In this document: piece by piece, positions 23,582-34,299 of the stretch | Position numbering within the stretch: the first letter of the stretch is position 1 | How the letters are laid out: every line of letters begins with the position of its first letter | Assembly: GCA_026075535.2 (NCBI GenBank) | Contig: AP026546.1 | Location: 620,001-684,000 of the forward strand | Length of the DNA stretch: 64,000 nucleotides | DNA from: Tricholoma matsutake | Lineage: Eukaryota > Basidiomycota > Agaricomycetes > Agaricales > Tricholomataceae | Direction: 5' to 3' | The notes under the pieces: model-generated | Told to the model about the DNA's origin: nothing | Databases searched by the model: none | The model's input: only the letters and a program-made list of their open reading frames with translations | Position numbers and translations under genes: made by a program

Positions 23582-23990
23582 CCCCACTCCTGCCCCACTA
23601 CCACCCCGCCCCAAGCAAACTCAAACAGCATGCTATTTTTATTATTTTTATTTGATCTTCTTTCACGTCCTTTCATGTTCTTTCTGTCGTCATTGTCAGT
23701 GCCCTTGCATTATTTTTACTCATGCTTCTTTCCCTTCTTTTATGTTCTTGTCCAGTTCCTTGTGTTATTTTTACTCATGCTTCTTCCCCTTCTTTTAATG
23801 TTCTAGTCCCGAACCTGTACCACTATTTTTAACCACACTAGACATGACATTACTGGTACACAACATATTGTTTCTAACAACATTCAACAAAATTACCATC
23901 CACTGCAGTCCCTTTTCCTCCTAAGAGAAGCTCCGAAAGGCCTACCCACTTTGTCTCACACAGAGCTCGCATTTCATCATGGATAGCAGC
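23582..23990. other. No gene seen
   Basis: T-rich sequence with two imperfect copies of a segment of about 60 bp (TTATTTTTACTCATGCTTCTT at about 23710 and 23767). No coding texture. Confidence 0.4.
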
Positions 23991-26900
23991 CTAGTACAAA
24001 TAATCAGCATGATCGGAATCAGATATCGGATGATGGGGGAATGGAATACGTACCTGACAATGTGCATATGCACGCTGTCCCTCATCTGCAGCCACTTGTT
24101 CAAAGATATCCCCTGGTAAGCATGAATTTTTGGGTGAATGGCTGTTATTGGTGGTAGGGAATGTGACAATTGCACGTTCATCCCAGGTCTTGCTTTGCCA
24201 GGTAAAGAATTCCTTCACCCAATGCATCTCTTCTTCCAGCAAGAGACACTCCTCCTGCCACCAATGAGCCCTTGCATGCGCTTTACACCATTTGACATGA
24301 AGAGCTGTAAGTAGGGAAGGTCATCTGCTTTGTGGTGATGAGTCAGGAATATATGAACGTACCTTCTCGTGGATGCTTATCCATACCCTCTTCCAAAATT
24401 GAACTATGAACCTTCCATATCCATGTCACTTGTTTCCTGCCCTCAGCATGGCTGCCATCCATCCATGATAGTCCAGCCACATCGCTGTCTGCCAGATCAT
24501 GGAGCTGACTACTCCAGGTGACTTCCAGTAGTGGTGGCACAAGTTTTTCAATTGCAGCATGTGACTGGCAATATTGGGCCATGGCCACATTTACCCAAAT
24601 AGAGACCAACTCAATGACCACGCAACTTCTGGTGAGCATTCAGTTTCCAGATACATGTCAATCCTTGTCACAGCAAAGATATGAATGGAGGAGTAGAAGC
24701 CCACAAAGTTCATCAAGATGGTGAAATGCCCATGCCTGTCGTAAGCAGAATTCACATGACATTAAATGATGTGGGCACCAGATGTCATCAATAACCTTGG
24801 ATGGTAGGAGAAGCTTCATGTCAAATGAAGCAGGCTGCTCCTTGCTACTATCAGGATTAGCATGGGCACATATCGTTGCAACAGCTGGCATATATAGGTG
24901 TTGGATTTCTATCCAGGATTCAATCTTGCATTGCAGGGCGTTGCATCACTCAAGGACCTTTGCATGCTGGAGGTCTGTGGAATGAGGCCCTATGGCATTG
25001 GAGTCAGATTGTAGTTTACTCCTAGCGCCCAGATTAACCACATACTCAACAGATAAACATGGTGCTTACTGCTGTTCCTCTAGCTCCAGGCCCTGCCAGA
25101 TCAGCATGCTTGAGGAAATGGATTCATGTAGGAGCTTGGAGGTTCCCTTCTCGCCAATCCTGGACCATCTTCGTCCACTCCTTGGTCATGCTGGCAGGAA
25201 GTGCCACATCAAACTCTTGAAATGCCTCTACCTGCTCTGCATGAGCCTCAAGAGCCTCCTTGACTTGACAAACAAATGTCTGTGCTGGTGAAAGAATGAG
25301 CGAGTGATTCATTGAGAAAGTATGTACAAACCTATTGACATGATCTTGTGCCAATTGTAGTCCCCAAAGTGGTCATTGAGAGTATCACGTCGAGATCCAG
25401 GGCCCATCTTCTTTGTGCTATTTGCGACAGCATTTGTAGCCTCCCAGCCATGTTCAGGTGCTTCACTATCAGTGCGGCCAACACAGGGTGTGTAATTGAA
25501 ATTGTACTCAGTGTGACAGCCAACTTTATGGGCTGGCAGGTGGAACTTTGGGATAAGTGCAGTAAGGATATGGGAGTGGCCAGGACTGAGAGGATTTGGA
25601 GAATAGGAACTGCAGCGACTAGCGAGGTTCCGAGTCCATTGGCAGACAATATCATAGGATACTACTAATAGGATGGGAAGATAATGTGCAAGACTTACAA
25701 GAAAAAAATAGTCCATGTTGATGTACCTTGAATGGAGACATGTAAACAAAAGAGGATAAACACAGTAACAACTCACTGCTCCCCTTTCTGAAGGTCGCCT
25801 AGCAACGTGGGTTGTGCCATATCATGTCTACTACATCCAGCCAATCCTAGACCATTTGCTGACACTCCATGACCACTGCGCATTGTTGCAGATTTGAGGG
25901 CATTGTGATTGTTGCATGTGCTGGTATCATCCTCCAATTTATCTCCAAATTGAGTGAGATGGCTCTGAAACTTCTTCTCCTTGACAACATATGCGTAACC
26001 ATGATTCAGGCCTGGGTCTTTTGCATTGTTAGACACATTCATTCACTTCAAGCAAAAGTTTGCATCAATTGCCAAGAATAGAGCATATAACCAACTGTTT
26101 TTGGATATCAATGGATATCCTCTACACAGCAACAAAGGAAGACATACACTTTCTCCTTCCCAGCCTTCTCCCAACCTTCAGGTAAGTTTATTCCCACATA
26201 CGGGCAGGCAGGACATAAAACTGCACATTATCCCTCCTTGGTGCCAGAGATGCCCATTGGGTCATGCCTGTGCCCACTCCACTTGAGTAACCATACATGG
26301 TGCCACTGGTGCATCATTCACAAGAAGGAAACATATCAATCCTAAAAACTCGTCAGCATGTGCTGATCAGGTGGAGGAAAATCCTACCAGTGGGGATTGG
26401 GTTCCAGTATTGTTGGATTGGCATGCTAAGGCTCGATAGAACTCCCACCCAGATATTTTCGATGTAAAGTTGAGAAGTTGGAAGTGTTCGAGAACTTGGA
26501 ATGTTGTGGCAGACTGGGGATCTGTGACTGTTGATGGCCAAAGTCAAGCCTGGAGTAGCTGAATGGGGTGTGAATTTGCTTGTTGGCAGGCACAATAGTC
26601 AAGGCAGACATTGTGAATGCTGTGCATGTTGATGATAATGAAAGTGTCATTGTAAGCCTTCGCAGGGTTAGGGCAAGTTTCACCGAGGGGGTGGCCCAAC
26701 TGTACGTGAAGGCCCAGGTGTTTGAGCATTGTTTTAGAGAAATATGAGATGTCCCATCACTGGATCCATCAGCTGACAGACCACATCAAAATCAGACAAT
26801 ACTCACATCAATGCGGTGAAAGGGCATCGCCTGATGCAAGGTGATGATGCACGTACAGCAGTAGAGTTGTAGGTCATGACAGTCATGGCAATGGAAGATA

Positions 26901-27441
26901 GGTGAAGCATCCACTTCAGCACAGCGGCTACATGACTTTCTGGCATCACCACATCCTTTGAGGCATAAAACTTCCTCCAGGTACATGTCAATGTAGGGAA
27001 CCCATGCAAGAAGTGGATTTTCCTATGGCAGGAGTCAGGAACAGCTGTATCAGTGAACTGAAAATAACATACAGAAGCCAAATTCCATTTCCTGCATTCG
27101 GAGGGCTGTTCAAGCATCTCAACACTGGAAAGTTGTTGCCCATCTTCAGCAAGGGTGTCATCAAGGGGTATACTGTTATCAAACCCACTAGTAGGCGATG
27201 TTTCATCAAAAATATCAGTCCTAAATACTAGCTCATCGACATTTTCTGAAGGATTGCAAGTAGCAGACCATTTCACTGGAGAGGTGGGTACAGATATGAA
27301 ATCTTGGCGAATGGCCAGGTGATGTAGACTAGGTTGAAAATGGGTGTGTCATTCCAGAGTTTCATGGGTGGGCAGTGTATTCTCAACATGGGGATTGTAG
27401 TGATCAAGGACAATGCGGCGACATTTGCTCTTTGAGGCCAT
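23991..27441 (-). pseudogene. KDZ transposase with CxC2 cysteine cluster, decayed
   Basis: Start is probably the ATG at 27441 (MASKSKCRRIVLDHYN). In order on the minus strand: a CxC2 cluster at about 26970-26810 (CLKGCGDARKSCSRC, FHCHDCHDLQLYCCTCI, HQAMPFHRI); LGLHVQLGHPLGETCPNP and AKAYNDTFIIINMHSIHNV at about 26720-26610; DPGLNHGYAYVV, TSTCNNHNAL and LLGDLQKGEQ at about 26010-25775; YDIVCQWTRNL near 25645; LIPKFHLPAHKVGCH; then CVGRTDSEAPEHGWEATNAV and STKKMGPGSRRDTLNDHFGD at about 25500-25350. A C-terminal helical region runs on to 23991. These are the hallmark blocks of KDZ (Kyakuja-Dileera-Zisupton) DNA transposases. Frame changes between blocks are partly introns, but several stops and the substitutions EHGW and GRTDSE at otherwise conserved places indicate decay. 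Terminal inverted repeats were not identified. Confidence 0.8.
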
Positions 27442-27618
27442 CACACCTAGTGGATGACAGTAAGCAATCAATAATCTTGAATGACAACCATGTGACTGGC
27501 ATTGAGAACACGTGAGCATATACGTGTCGCATTGACATAGGGAAAGATCAACAACAGTCATTGAACAAAGAAAGAACTATTCCATTGCTGATACATTGTA
27601 AAAACTAATGGGAGTTAC

Positions 27619-28310
27619 TTAAACAAAATTTGTTATCCTGGTATGGAGTTTTCTCATTCTTCTTTTTGGCATGCCCCCAGTACATACAATATATTCCTCA
27701 TCACTGTCATGTGTATCCTTTCTCACTAAAAACCCCAGTGTTTGAGGCTGCGATGGCATGCAATTTGTGGGCACATTGTCTCTCTGGAGCCTTTCCAAAC
27801 TTGCCAGATACTGATGGATGAGCTGTTTGTGGAACCTGTCTGCCAACTCATGGTCTTCTGCCAACTAAGATCCCCACTCAGTTTCAGGATTGCAGATATC
27901 AAGGAAATGCTTGACACACCAGCTGAAGCCGGTAATCTTCAAGCTTTGAGACCCATTGATCATTGACCCCCGCCACCACGCAAAAAAAATGGTCAAAGTC
28001 TTGCTCCAATTGCTGACATTCCAGGTTCAGTACAAATTGCAAGCGATGGAGCCAAACAGAGCTTTACCACCATCCGTCCCTCTGTGGCAAGGTATAATGC
28101 CTCTGAATCATGATGATCTTGAAGGCAAAATGGCCAGCGCTCAAACCAGATCTCTACTGCTTTAGTGATGAACTCGAGCTGCTCCCCACTCAACCTTGCT
28201 TGACGGAAATATGGGCCAAGTTCTTTGATAAACAACTGCTTTTCCTGGCTCTCCCAGAACCAGGCTGGAAGGATGTTGTTGCCAAATATCACCTCAATTG
28301 CCAGCGTCAA
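27619..28310 (-). CDS. Hypothetical protein beside the KDZ gene
   Basis: Two minus-strand blocks: 27993-28310 (AWFWESQEKQLFIKELGPYF, then RQARLSGEQLEFITKAVEI and WFERWP) and 27619-27917 (HKQLIHQYLASLERLQRDNV, then SDEEYIVCTG). The first resembles the N-terminus of the gene at 35311 (WATSEQQEFLK ... FFLRWP), suggesting one Agaricomycete-type family with a W-x-SQEKQ...RWP signature. Function is unknown to me. The frame break between blocks may be an intron. It is upstream of and in the same orientation as the KDZ gene, so it may travel with it, or simply be a host gene. Confidence 0.45.
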
Positions 28311-28320
28311 TCAGCAACTG

Positions 28321-29046
28321 ATCATTCCTGATCAGGATACAGGAACCAATACCTCTTGAACCAGCTGTCCCGCATTCAAATGGAGCTTGGAGACCAAGTC
28401 ATAGATTGATCGTGAATATGGCCAGCCGACTGTGAGTTGAGTAGCCATTCTGAATTGTGGCTGGAGTGTATGGTTGAAAAGAAGTGTTTGGATTTGGCTC
28501 CGGTTACGCTGTTTTCCAGATAGCCAGGTCTGGAATAAAAGCAAGAAAATTCAACAAGAAATCCTTCCTGTACCAAAAATTTTGGAAACACAGAAATAAA
28601 AGGTCTAGAAATACTGTACTGGTTGCCTGTTATGTTATTTCAAAGGAAACCGGAAGTTTTGAGTAAAGGTCAGACAGTTGTCCAGAAGTAAGCAACATGA
28701 TGTGTGAAGTTTCAACTGTTAACATGAGTACACCCATGGGTTGCCCAAGATTATACCACATGCCTGAGGCCCATTTAGCAGCAAACCAGACCAAAAGTGA
28801 ATGGTCATATGATAAGTAAGTTTTCCTTGTCTTATATCACTTTTTCCAAGATTCAGTGCAGTCTAGGCACAAGTCTGCAATTGCAGCATGCCATCGTCAA
28901 AACTGTGGATCACATAAACCAGAGTATTAAGCCTTTTCTCATTCTGTGTAATCATCCTCAACATTTTTAATAGGTCAGACCAACACAAAAGTCATGAAAA
29001 ATCTCATACAAAAGGCAAACATGCTGTCAAAGCCCAAGACAGCAGT
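28321..29046. other. No gene supported
   Basis: Short frames only. The first ATG of the plus-strand frame at 28994 runs directly into the element A minisatellite and is therefore not meaningful. Confidence 0.4.
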
Positions 29047-29082
29047 AATTTACACTCCTCCACCTATTCTGATCAGAGTCCA

Positions 29083-29787
29083 GTGGATTCCAGTGGATTC
29101 CATTGGATTCCAGTGGATTCCATTGGATTCCAGTGGATTCCATTGGATTCCAGTGGATTCCATTGGATTCCAGTGGATTCCATTGGATTCCAGTGGATTC
29201 CATTGGATTCCAGTGGATTCCATTGGATTCCAGTGGATTCCATTGGATTCCAGTGGATTCCATTGGATTCCAGTGGATTCCATTGGATTCCAGTGGATTC
29301 CATTGGATTCCAGTGGATTCCATTGGATTCCAGTGGATTCCATTGGATTCCAGTGGATTCCATTGGATTCCAGTGGATTCCATTGGATTCCAGTGGATTC
29401 CATTGGATTCCAGTGGATTCCATTGGATTCCAGTGGATTCCATTGGATTCCAGTGGATTCCATTGGATTCCAGTGGATTCCATTGGATTCCAGTGGATTC
29501 CATTGGATTCCAGTGGATTCCATTGGATTCCAGTGGATTCCATTGGATTCCAGTGGATTCCATTGGATTCCAGTGGATTCCATTGGATTGATTCCAGTGG
29601 ATTCCATTGGATTGATTCCAGTGGATTCCATTGGATTGATTCCAGTGGATTCCATTGGATTGATTCCAGTGGATTCCATTGGATTGATTCCAGTGGATTC
29701 CATTGGATTGATTCCAGTGGATTCCATTGGATTGATTCCAGTGGATTCCATTGGATTGATTCCAGTGGATTCCATTGGATTCCACTG
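29083..29787. repeat. Minisatellite: perfect 20-bp units, then 24-bp units
   Basis: GATTCCAGTGGATTCCATTG (20 bp) repeats about 24 times without a single visible change through 29580. A 24-bp version with an extra GATT then repeats eight times to about 29780. All frames on both strands are open (up to 285 codons), purely because of the repeat. The units are partly self-complementary. Confidence 0.97.
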
Positions 29788-29911
29788 GATTCTGGTTATT
29801 CCGACCAGATTCTGGTTACTCCAGATGCTCAACTTAGAGTATATACCCTAATGGATAGTCAAATTTCAAGTCTTAAGTTGTCAAAGTGCCTACAAAATAT
29901 ATTTGTGCAGA

Positions 29912-29995
29912 GTAAGAATTGAACTCAAGACATCTTGATTAGAGTGATCACATGACAAACCAAACATGTGTGCTTAACCAGTTGAGCCACAGGAG
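29912..29995 (-). other. tRNA-like sequence, element A left (alpha type)
   Basis: On the minus strand CCTGTGGCTCAACTGGTTAA resembles a Pol III A box, and about 45 nt downstream GAGTTCAATTC resembles a B box. Stems are too degenerate for a functional tRNA. It is closely similar to 31761-31843 and 52765-52847. Confidence 0.65.
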
Positions 29996-30097
29996 AATTA
30001 TTAGTTAGTAATATAATGTTTATTCATGACACTCTAATTTTTTTCAAAGTAGTTAAGATCAAAAAATTTTAATTAAGGGAGTTTTATTTATATACAT

Positions 30098-30450
30098 AAA
30101 AAGCTAACCCCTCATGCCAGATGCGAGGGGGGAGGTAAAAATGACAAAAAAAATCCCTCCCCCAGGCAAAACAGGGGAGGGGGGGCACAATACTAATAAA
30201 TAATTAAAAGTACAAAAAATTAAAAGTACAAAAAAAATCCCTCCCCACACAAAGTGCAGGGGAGGGGGAGGGGATGCAACCCTGCTGTTGTCTGTCGTTC
30301 CACTCACGATCCACCCCACAAGCAGTTGCTCATGAGGCTGGAGGTGGGTGGCTTGTCATCATTGTCATTTCACCCACAATCCACCCCACGAGCAGTTGCT
30401 CATGAGGCTGGGGGTGGGTGGTGTGTCGATGGCCCTGTCATCATTGTCCG
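30098..30450. repeat. Hairpin cluster of element A (class 3 then class 1)
   Basis: C-rich class-3 hairpins: CCCCTCATGCCAGATGCGAG at about 30109, and CCCTCCCC...GGGGAGGG at about 30160 and 30240. Class-1 hairpins follow: CAAGCAGTTGCTCATG at 30318 and CACGAGCAGTTGCTCATGAG at about 30388. A related, less symmetrical copy is at about 30548. Confidence 0.75.
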
Positions 30451-30628
30451 TCATCATTGGCAGCCATGCTTTGCATTCTGGGGGGTTCTGGTGCTGGTAG
30501 ATGGTGGCATCATTGTTGTTGTTGCCTGCACACACTCATGATCCACCCTACGAGCAGGGGCTCACAGGCGTGGGGTGGGTGTGTTGGCTCGTTTGCAGGT
30601 GGTGGTGTTGTTACTAGTAGATTATAAC

Positions 30629-30735
30629 CTAGAAAGCTAAAAAAAAGGTTAGTTAGTTTATAAAACAAAAAGCAAATGAAAAAAAACATACTTAGGCCCC
30701 AAATGATGCAATCTGCATCGTTTGGGCCCGCATTC
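30629..30735 (-). other. Hairpin-adjacent intron-like unit, element A
   Basis: On the minus strand a class-2 hairpin (GGGCCCAAACGATG paired with CATCATTTGGGGCC, about 30693-30729) is followed by donor GTATGT at 30691, branch-like AACTAACTAAC and acceptor TTTCTAG at 30629, giving a 63-nt intron. The exon after it starts GTTATAATC. Confidence 0.65.
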
Positions 30736-30990
30736 TGTCCAGTCGGCTCGTTTGAAGGTGGTGGTGATGGTGGGAGTGGGCATGGGAATGGTGGTGGCAG
30801 GTGCGCATGCAGTGGCAGTGGTAGAGTGGAGAGGAGGAGGAGGCAGCCTTGAAGATGGTGGTGGTGGTTGTGAGCTGGCAGTCACGTGTCACATGTCATG
30901 CAATATGCATGTGTGCATATTCCATTAATGGCTGTAACTACGCACCTTGGTTGGGTAATAAAAGCATTAGATGGATGTAGATGAATAATG

Positions 30991-31062
30991 ACCCAGTAGC
31001 TCAGTGGTTAAGCATGCTGTTATGTGTGCAGACCCAAGGTCAAGTTTTCAATTCTTGTTGCA
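30991..31062 (+). other. tRNA-like sequence, element A right (beta type)
   Basis: GTAGCTCAGTGGTTAAGCA resembles an A box and AAGTTTTCAATTC a weak B box. It lies on the opposite strand to the left-end copy, so the two point toward the element ends in mirror fashion. Confidence 0.6.
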
Positions 31063-31334
31063 CGTCGAAATTTTATTTGGGAAAGCACATGCATTCCAGT
31101 TATTCCAGTTATGCTAGTGCCATGCATCTGGTTGATCCGACTATTCCAGGTAAAAATGAGTCCGGGTAGATTCTGGGGATTCTGGAGGTAAAATTGACCC
31201 CCCAGTCCGACTGGAATTATGAATTGTGAGAAAAATATATGTAAATGGAATTGACCAGAATTCCTGAAATTCCAATCGGAATGGGCATTCTGACTGGAAT
31301 CTGACCGGAATAGGTGGAGGAGTATAATGTACTC

Positions 31335-31412
31335 TGAGACAAGTACAATACGAAATCTCAACTGCTTTGCTATTTGACTGAGATACCTGCTTGAATATAG
31401 TATCTATTCAGT
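31335..31412. other. 78-bp spacer between elements A and B
   Basis: Short unique sequence. Its last 12 bases (TATCTATTCAGT) form the left target-site copy of element B. Confidence 0.7.
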
Positions 31413-31429
31413 ACTTTACAGTCCCCCAC

Positions 31430-31664
31430 CTGTCCTAGTGGACTCCAACCGGACTGACTGGAGTCCACTGGAGTCCGAGTGGAGTCCAATTGAACTACAC
31501 TAAGTCATGTAGAGTTCAATTGCCCATTGGAGTCCAACTGGAGTCCAAGTGGAGTCTGAGTGGAGTCCAAGTGGAGTCTGAGTGGAGTCCAAGTGGAGCC
31601 CAATGGGAGTCCAAGTGGAGTCCAACTGGAGTCTGAGTGGAGTCCAACTGGAGTCCAAGTGGAA
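31430..31664. repeat. Left minisatellite of element B
   Basis: Ten-bp-based units such as GGAGTCCAAGTGGAGTCTGA repeat irregularly. The same theme in complementary sense fills 33490-33820 at the other end. Confidence 0.85.
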
Positions 31665-31760
31665 TGCATTTCAACCAAATGATAAGTCAATTAGATATGA
31701 GCTCAAAGGACTTCGGAGTTGGTGAATTTCATAAAGTACCCACAAAATAAATCTGTGTAC

Positions 31761-31843
31761 TGCAGGAATTGAACTCAAGACCTCACCATAAGGAATCACA
31801 TGACAAACCAAACAAGTGTGCTCAACCACTTGAGCCACAGGAG
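31761..31843 (-). other. tRNA-like sequence, element B left (alpha type)
   Basis: On the minus strand GTGGCTCAAGTGGTTGAGCA (A-box-like) is followed by GAGTTCAATTCCTGC (B-box-like). It is about 85% similar to the element A left copy. Confidence 0.7.
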
Positions 31844-31949
31844 ATTTATTAGGGTTCAATATAAGGTTTACTTATGACTCAACTTTTCATATTCTTCGAG
31901 GAGGCATTTTTCAAACAATTAAGATCAAAAAATTTTAATTAGCCACATC

Positions 31950-32200
31950 CCTCGTGTAGGACACAAGGGAGTGGGTATAATATAATAATAAACAAAAAAA
32001 ACCCCTCTCACATCTTGCGAGAGGGGGGGGATTATTACTATGTATGTAAAAAACTAAACCCCTCGCATTTGGCGTGAGGGGGGGATTCATAAGTACTACA
32101 ATATATATACCCCTTGCATTCGGTGCGAGGGGGGAGCAGAGATAAATTAAAAATAATAAAGACCCCTCCCCACACAAAATGTGGGGGAGGGGGGGTTGGG
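31950..32200. repeat. Four C-rich class-3 hairpins of element B
   Basis: Successive stems: CCCTCTCACATCTTGCGAGA, CCCCTCGCATTTGGCGTGAG, CCCCTTGCATTCGGTGCGAG and CCCCTCCCCACAC...GTGGGGGAGG. Each has different stem bases but keeps pairing, with G.T or one-mismatch positions. Confidence 0.75.
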
Positions 32201-32697
32201 GGATGCAGTCTGGGGTGGGTGTTGTTGCCCACCCCTCCTCGCATGCATCCGTCGCCATAGCAAGCCACACCCATCATCCACCCTACGAGCAGAGGCTCGT
32301 AGGTGTGGGGATGAGTGCCATGATTGTCGTAACCCTGGTGTACCTGCCATCCACCCGACGAGCAGGTGCTCATCGGCGTGGGGTGGGTGTGTTGTCAGTT
32401 TTGTGGGTCTCCTAGTTTGGAGGGGTTGGGGGGAATGGTCAGTGATGTGGCATGCAAGGGAGGGGGTAGGTGGGTATCCTGCTCTGCTGGTCTCCTGGTA
32501 CCCCTCTGCTGTCTCCTATCCTTTATTGACACCCTCACATCCCATTTGGACAGGGAGGAGGGGGCTGGCATGGGTGTTGTTGGGTCTGGGTCGTTCTGGG
32601 TCCTGGTGCTGGTAGGCGGCATCGTCATCGTCGTCGTTGACTGCACACACTCACGATCCACCCTACAAGCAGGGGCTCATAGGCGTGGGGTGGGTGT

Positions 32698-33165
32698 GTT
32701 GACTCATTTGTGGGTGGTGGTGTCATTACTAGTAGATTATAACCTAGAAAACTCAAAAAACGAGTTAGTTAGTTGATAAAAACAAAAACCAAACAACAAG
32801 AACTTATGTAGGGCCCAAACGACGCGATCTGTGTTGTTTGGGCCTGTGTTGGCTCGTTTGTGGGTGGTGGTGTCGTTACTAGTAGATTATAACCTAGAAA
32901 ACTAAAAAAACGAGTTAGTTAGTTTATAAAAACAAAAACCAAATGAAAAAAACTTATGTAGGGCCCAAACGATGTGATCTGCATCGTTTGGGCCCACATT
33001 GGCTCGTTTGTGAGTGGTGGCGTCGTTTCCAGTAGATTATAACCTAGAAAACTAAAAAAAAACAGGTTAGTTAGTTTATAAAAACAAAAAGCAAACAAAA
33101 AAAAAACTTATGTAGGGCCCAAACAACACGATCTGCGTCGTTTGGGCCTGCATTCCATCCATTCG
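32698..33165 (-). repeat. Three tandem hairpin-intron units of element B (about 152 bp each)
   Basis: Units begin near 32698, 32850 and 33000, with a partial fourth at 33165. On the minus strand each has a class-2 hairpin (GGGCCCAAACGATG paired with CATCGTTTGGGCCC), a donor-like site, an AACTAACTAACT branch region and acceptor TTTTCTAG followed by GTTATAATC. Intron-like spans are 32744-32807, 32894-32957 and 33044-33111. In all three the expected GTAAGT reads ATAAGT, so the donor G appears to have been lost before amplification, unless AT-AG splicing is used. Confidence 0.7.
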
Positions 33166-33214
33166 GCTCGTTTTTGGGTGGTGGTGATGGCAGATTGGGC
33201 ATGGGAGTGGTGGC

Positions 33215-33302
33215 AGTGGGTGTCCATGCAGTGGTGGTGGTGGTAGAGAGAGGAGGGAAGGAGGTGGCATCGATGGTGGTGGTGGTGGTGGTGGTGGTGG
33301 TG
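33215..33302. repeat. GGT microsatellite
   Basis: Runs of GGT/GTG at 33228-33244 and 33272-33302 produce low-complexity frames on both strands. Confidence 0.85.
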
Positions 33303-33397
33303 AGTGATGAGCTGGCACATTTGATGACGCAGCAATATGCTTTGTCATACACAGCTGCACCATGGTACCTAATGCAAGTAGATGATGCCTCACACAA

Positions 33398-33475
33398 GGT
33401 ACTGTGGTGTAATGGTTATATTGTGCATCATAATTGATTACATAAGCAACCTACAGAGATCTGGGTTTGATTCCT
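33398..33475 (+). other. tRNA-like sequence, element B right (beta type)
   Basis: CTGTGGTGTAATGGTTATA resembles an A box and GGGTTTGATTCC a good B box, about 50 nt apart. It lies just before the terminal minisatellite. Confidence 0.65.
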
Positions 33476-33489
33476 TTTCTTACACACTT

Positions 33490-33825
33490 TTTCAGTGGAA
33501 TCCGACTGGACTCCACTTGGAATCTGACTGGACTCCACTCAGACTCCAACTAGACTCCACTCGGAATCTGACTGGACTCCACTCGGACTCCAACTAGACT
33601 CCACTCGGACTCCAACTGGACTCCAACTGGACTCCATTGGACTCCACTGGACCAGTCCGAGTGGAATCTGGTGTTTGAGTGGATTCCACTCAGAGTCCAG
33701 TCGGACTGGACTGGGACTGGACTGGCAACTTTGCAGGCAGTTGGCTGGTGAACAGTCCTGGTGGACTCCAGTCAGACTCTGGTCAGTCTGGTCGGACTCC
33801 AGTTGGAGTCCAACAGGAAAGGTGG
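33490..33825. repeat. Right minisatellite of element B
   Basis: GGACTCCACT and GGACTCCAAC-type 10-mers repeat across the interval and mirror the left array. Confidence 0.85.
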
Positions 33826-33842
33826 GGGAGTGTAAAGCCCTC

Positions 33843-34200
33843 TATCTATTGGATAAAGCGCTGCAAGCGTGTGGCCGAAAAACTTACTACATTTACCAGT
33901 GGGTCCACCCCGGCACTTGTTGACAGTGTCTACCAAAAATATGCAATTTCTCGTGACCAAGAGGTCATCAATGTGGTGGTTGCTCAAACAACACGCTTTG
34001 TTACGTTGATCTGTTGCTACCAAAATGAATTACTGCAGCTTACTGGGGTGGGGCCAGAGCTAGGGGTAGCGAACATGGTTGAAAAGGATGTTGGGGAGAT
34101 CAATTCATGGATGGAGGAGCTCCTGTGCAGCACGATGGGAGGTTTTGAGGATGTCATCGCAACATACCACTCACAAGGTTTTATGTTCCAGCAGCAATAA
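33843..34200 (+). pseudogene. C-terminal remnant of an unrecognised gene cut by element B
   Basis: Immediately right of element B the frame IYWIKRCKRVAEKLTTFTSG continues through TPALVDSVYQKYAISRDQEV, AQTTRFVTLICCYQNELLQL and VEKDVGEINSWMEELLCSTM to a stop at 34198-34200. The texture is helical and protein-like. No domain is recognised. The sequence left of B does not clearly continue the frame, so the 5' part may be lost or separated by elements A and B. Confidence 0.4.
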
Positions 34201-34299
34201 TTCAACACATTTTGCAGTCTCTGGTATACACATGCAATGGGGTGGTAGGTAGGAAGGTGCGACAACAAGAAATATATTCCAAGAAACTATATCCTTCCC

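Larger units (their letters stand above)
29047..31334 (+). mobile_element. Hairpin/tRNA-like element A (type-1 end to type-2 end)
   Basis: The left terminus ATTTACACTCCTCCACCTAT at 29048 mirrors the complement of the right terminus ATAGGTGGAGGAGTATAATG near 31309-31328, followed by TACTC. Inward on the left: a large minisatellite, an antisense tRNA-like sequence, and C-rich hairpins. In the middle: class-1 hairpins and a minus-strand intron-like unit. On the right: a sense tRNA-like sequence and degenerate ATTCC repeats. It has no credible ORF. The flanking 12-mers (CAAGACAGCAGT and TGAGACAAGTAC) share only AGACA in register, so target duplication is weak here. Confidence 0.7.
31413..33842 (+). 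mobile_element. Hairpin/tRNA-like element B
   Basis: The left end ACTTTACAGTCCCCCACCTG matches the complement of the right end TTTCCTGTTGGAC...GGTGGGGGAGTGTAAAGCCCTC (the last part at 33820-33842). Flanking 12-mers are TATCTATTCAGT (31401-31412) and TATCTATTGGAT (33843-33854), 9 of 12 identical including the first eight, a good target duplication. Order inside: ACTCC minisatellite, antisense alpha tRNA-like, four C-rich hairpins, class-1 hairpins, three tandem intron units, a GGT microsatellite, sense beta tRNA-like and ACTCC minisatellite. No credible ORF. Confidence 0.8.

Noticed and set aside
28994..29922. ORFs of 250-285 codons (PVDSIGFQWI repeats) in several frames
   Set aside because: A perfect 20/24-bp minisatellite is open in all frames; protein content is meaningless.
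29912..29995. Genuine tRNA genes at the tRNA-like sequences of elements A-E
   Set aside because: A- and B-box-like segments are present but acceptor and anticodon stems do not pair convincingly, and the copies are always at fixed positions in repeats.
30981..31169. Short plus-strand ORF at the right end of element A
   Set aside because: It overlaps the tRNA-like sequence and terminal repeats and has no conserved counterpart in B.
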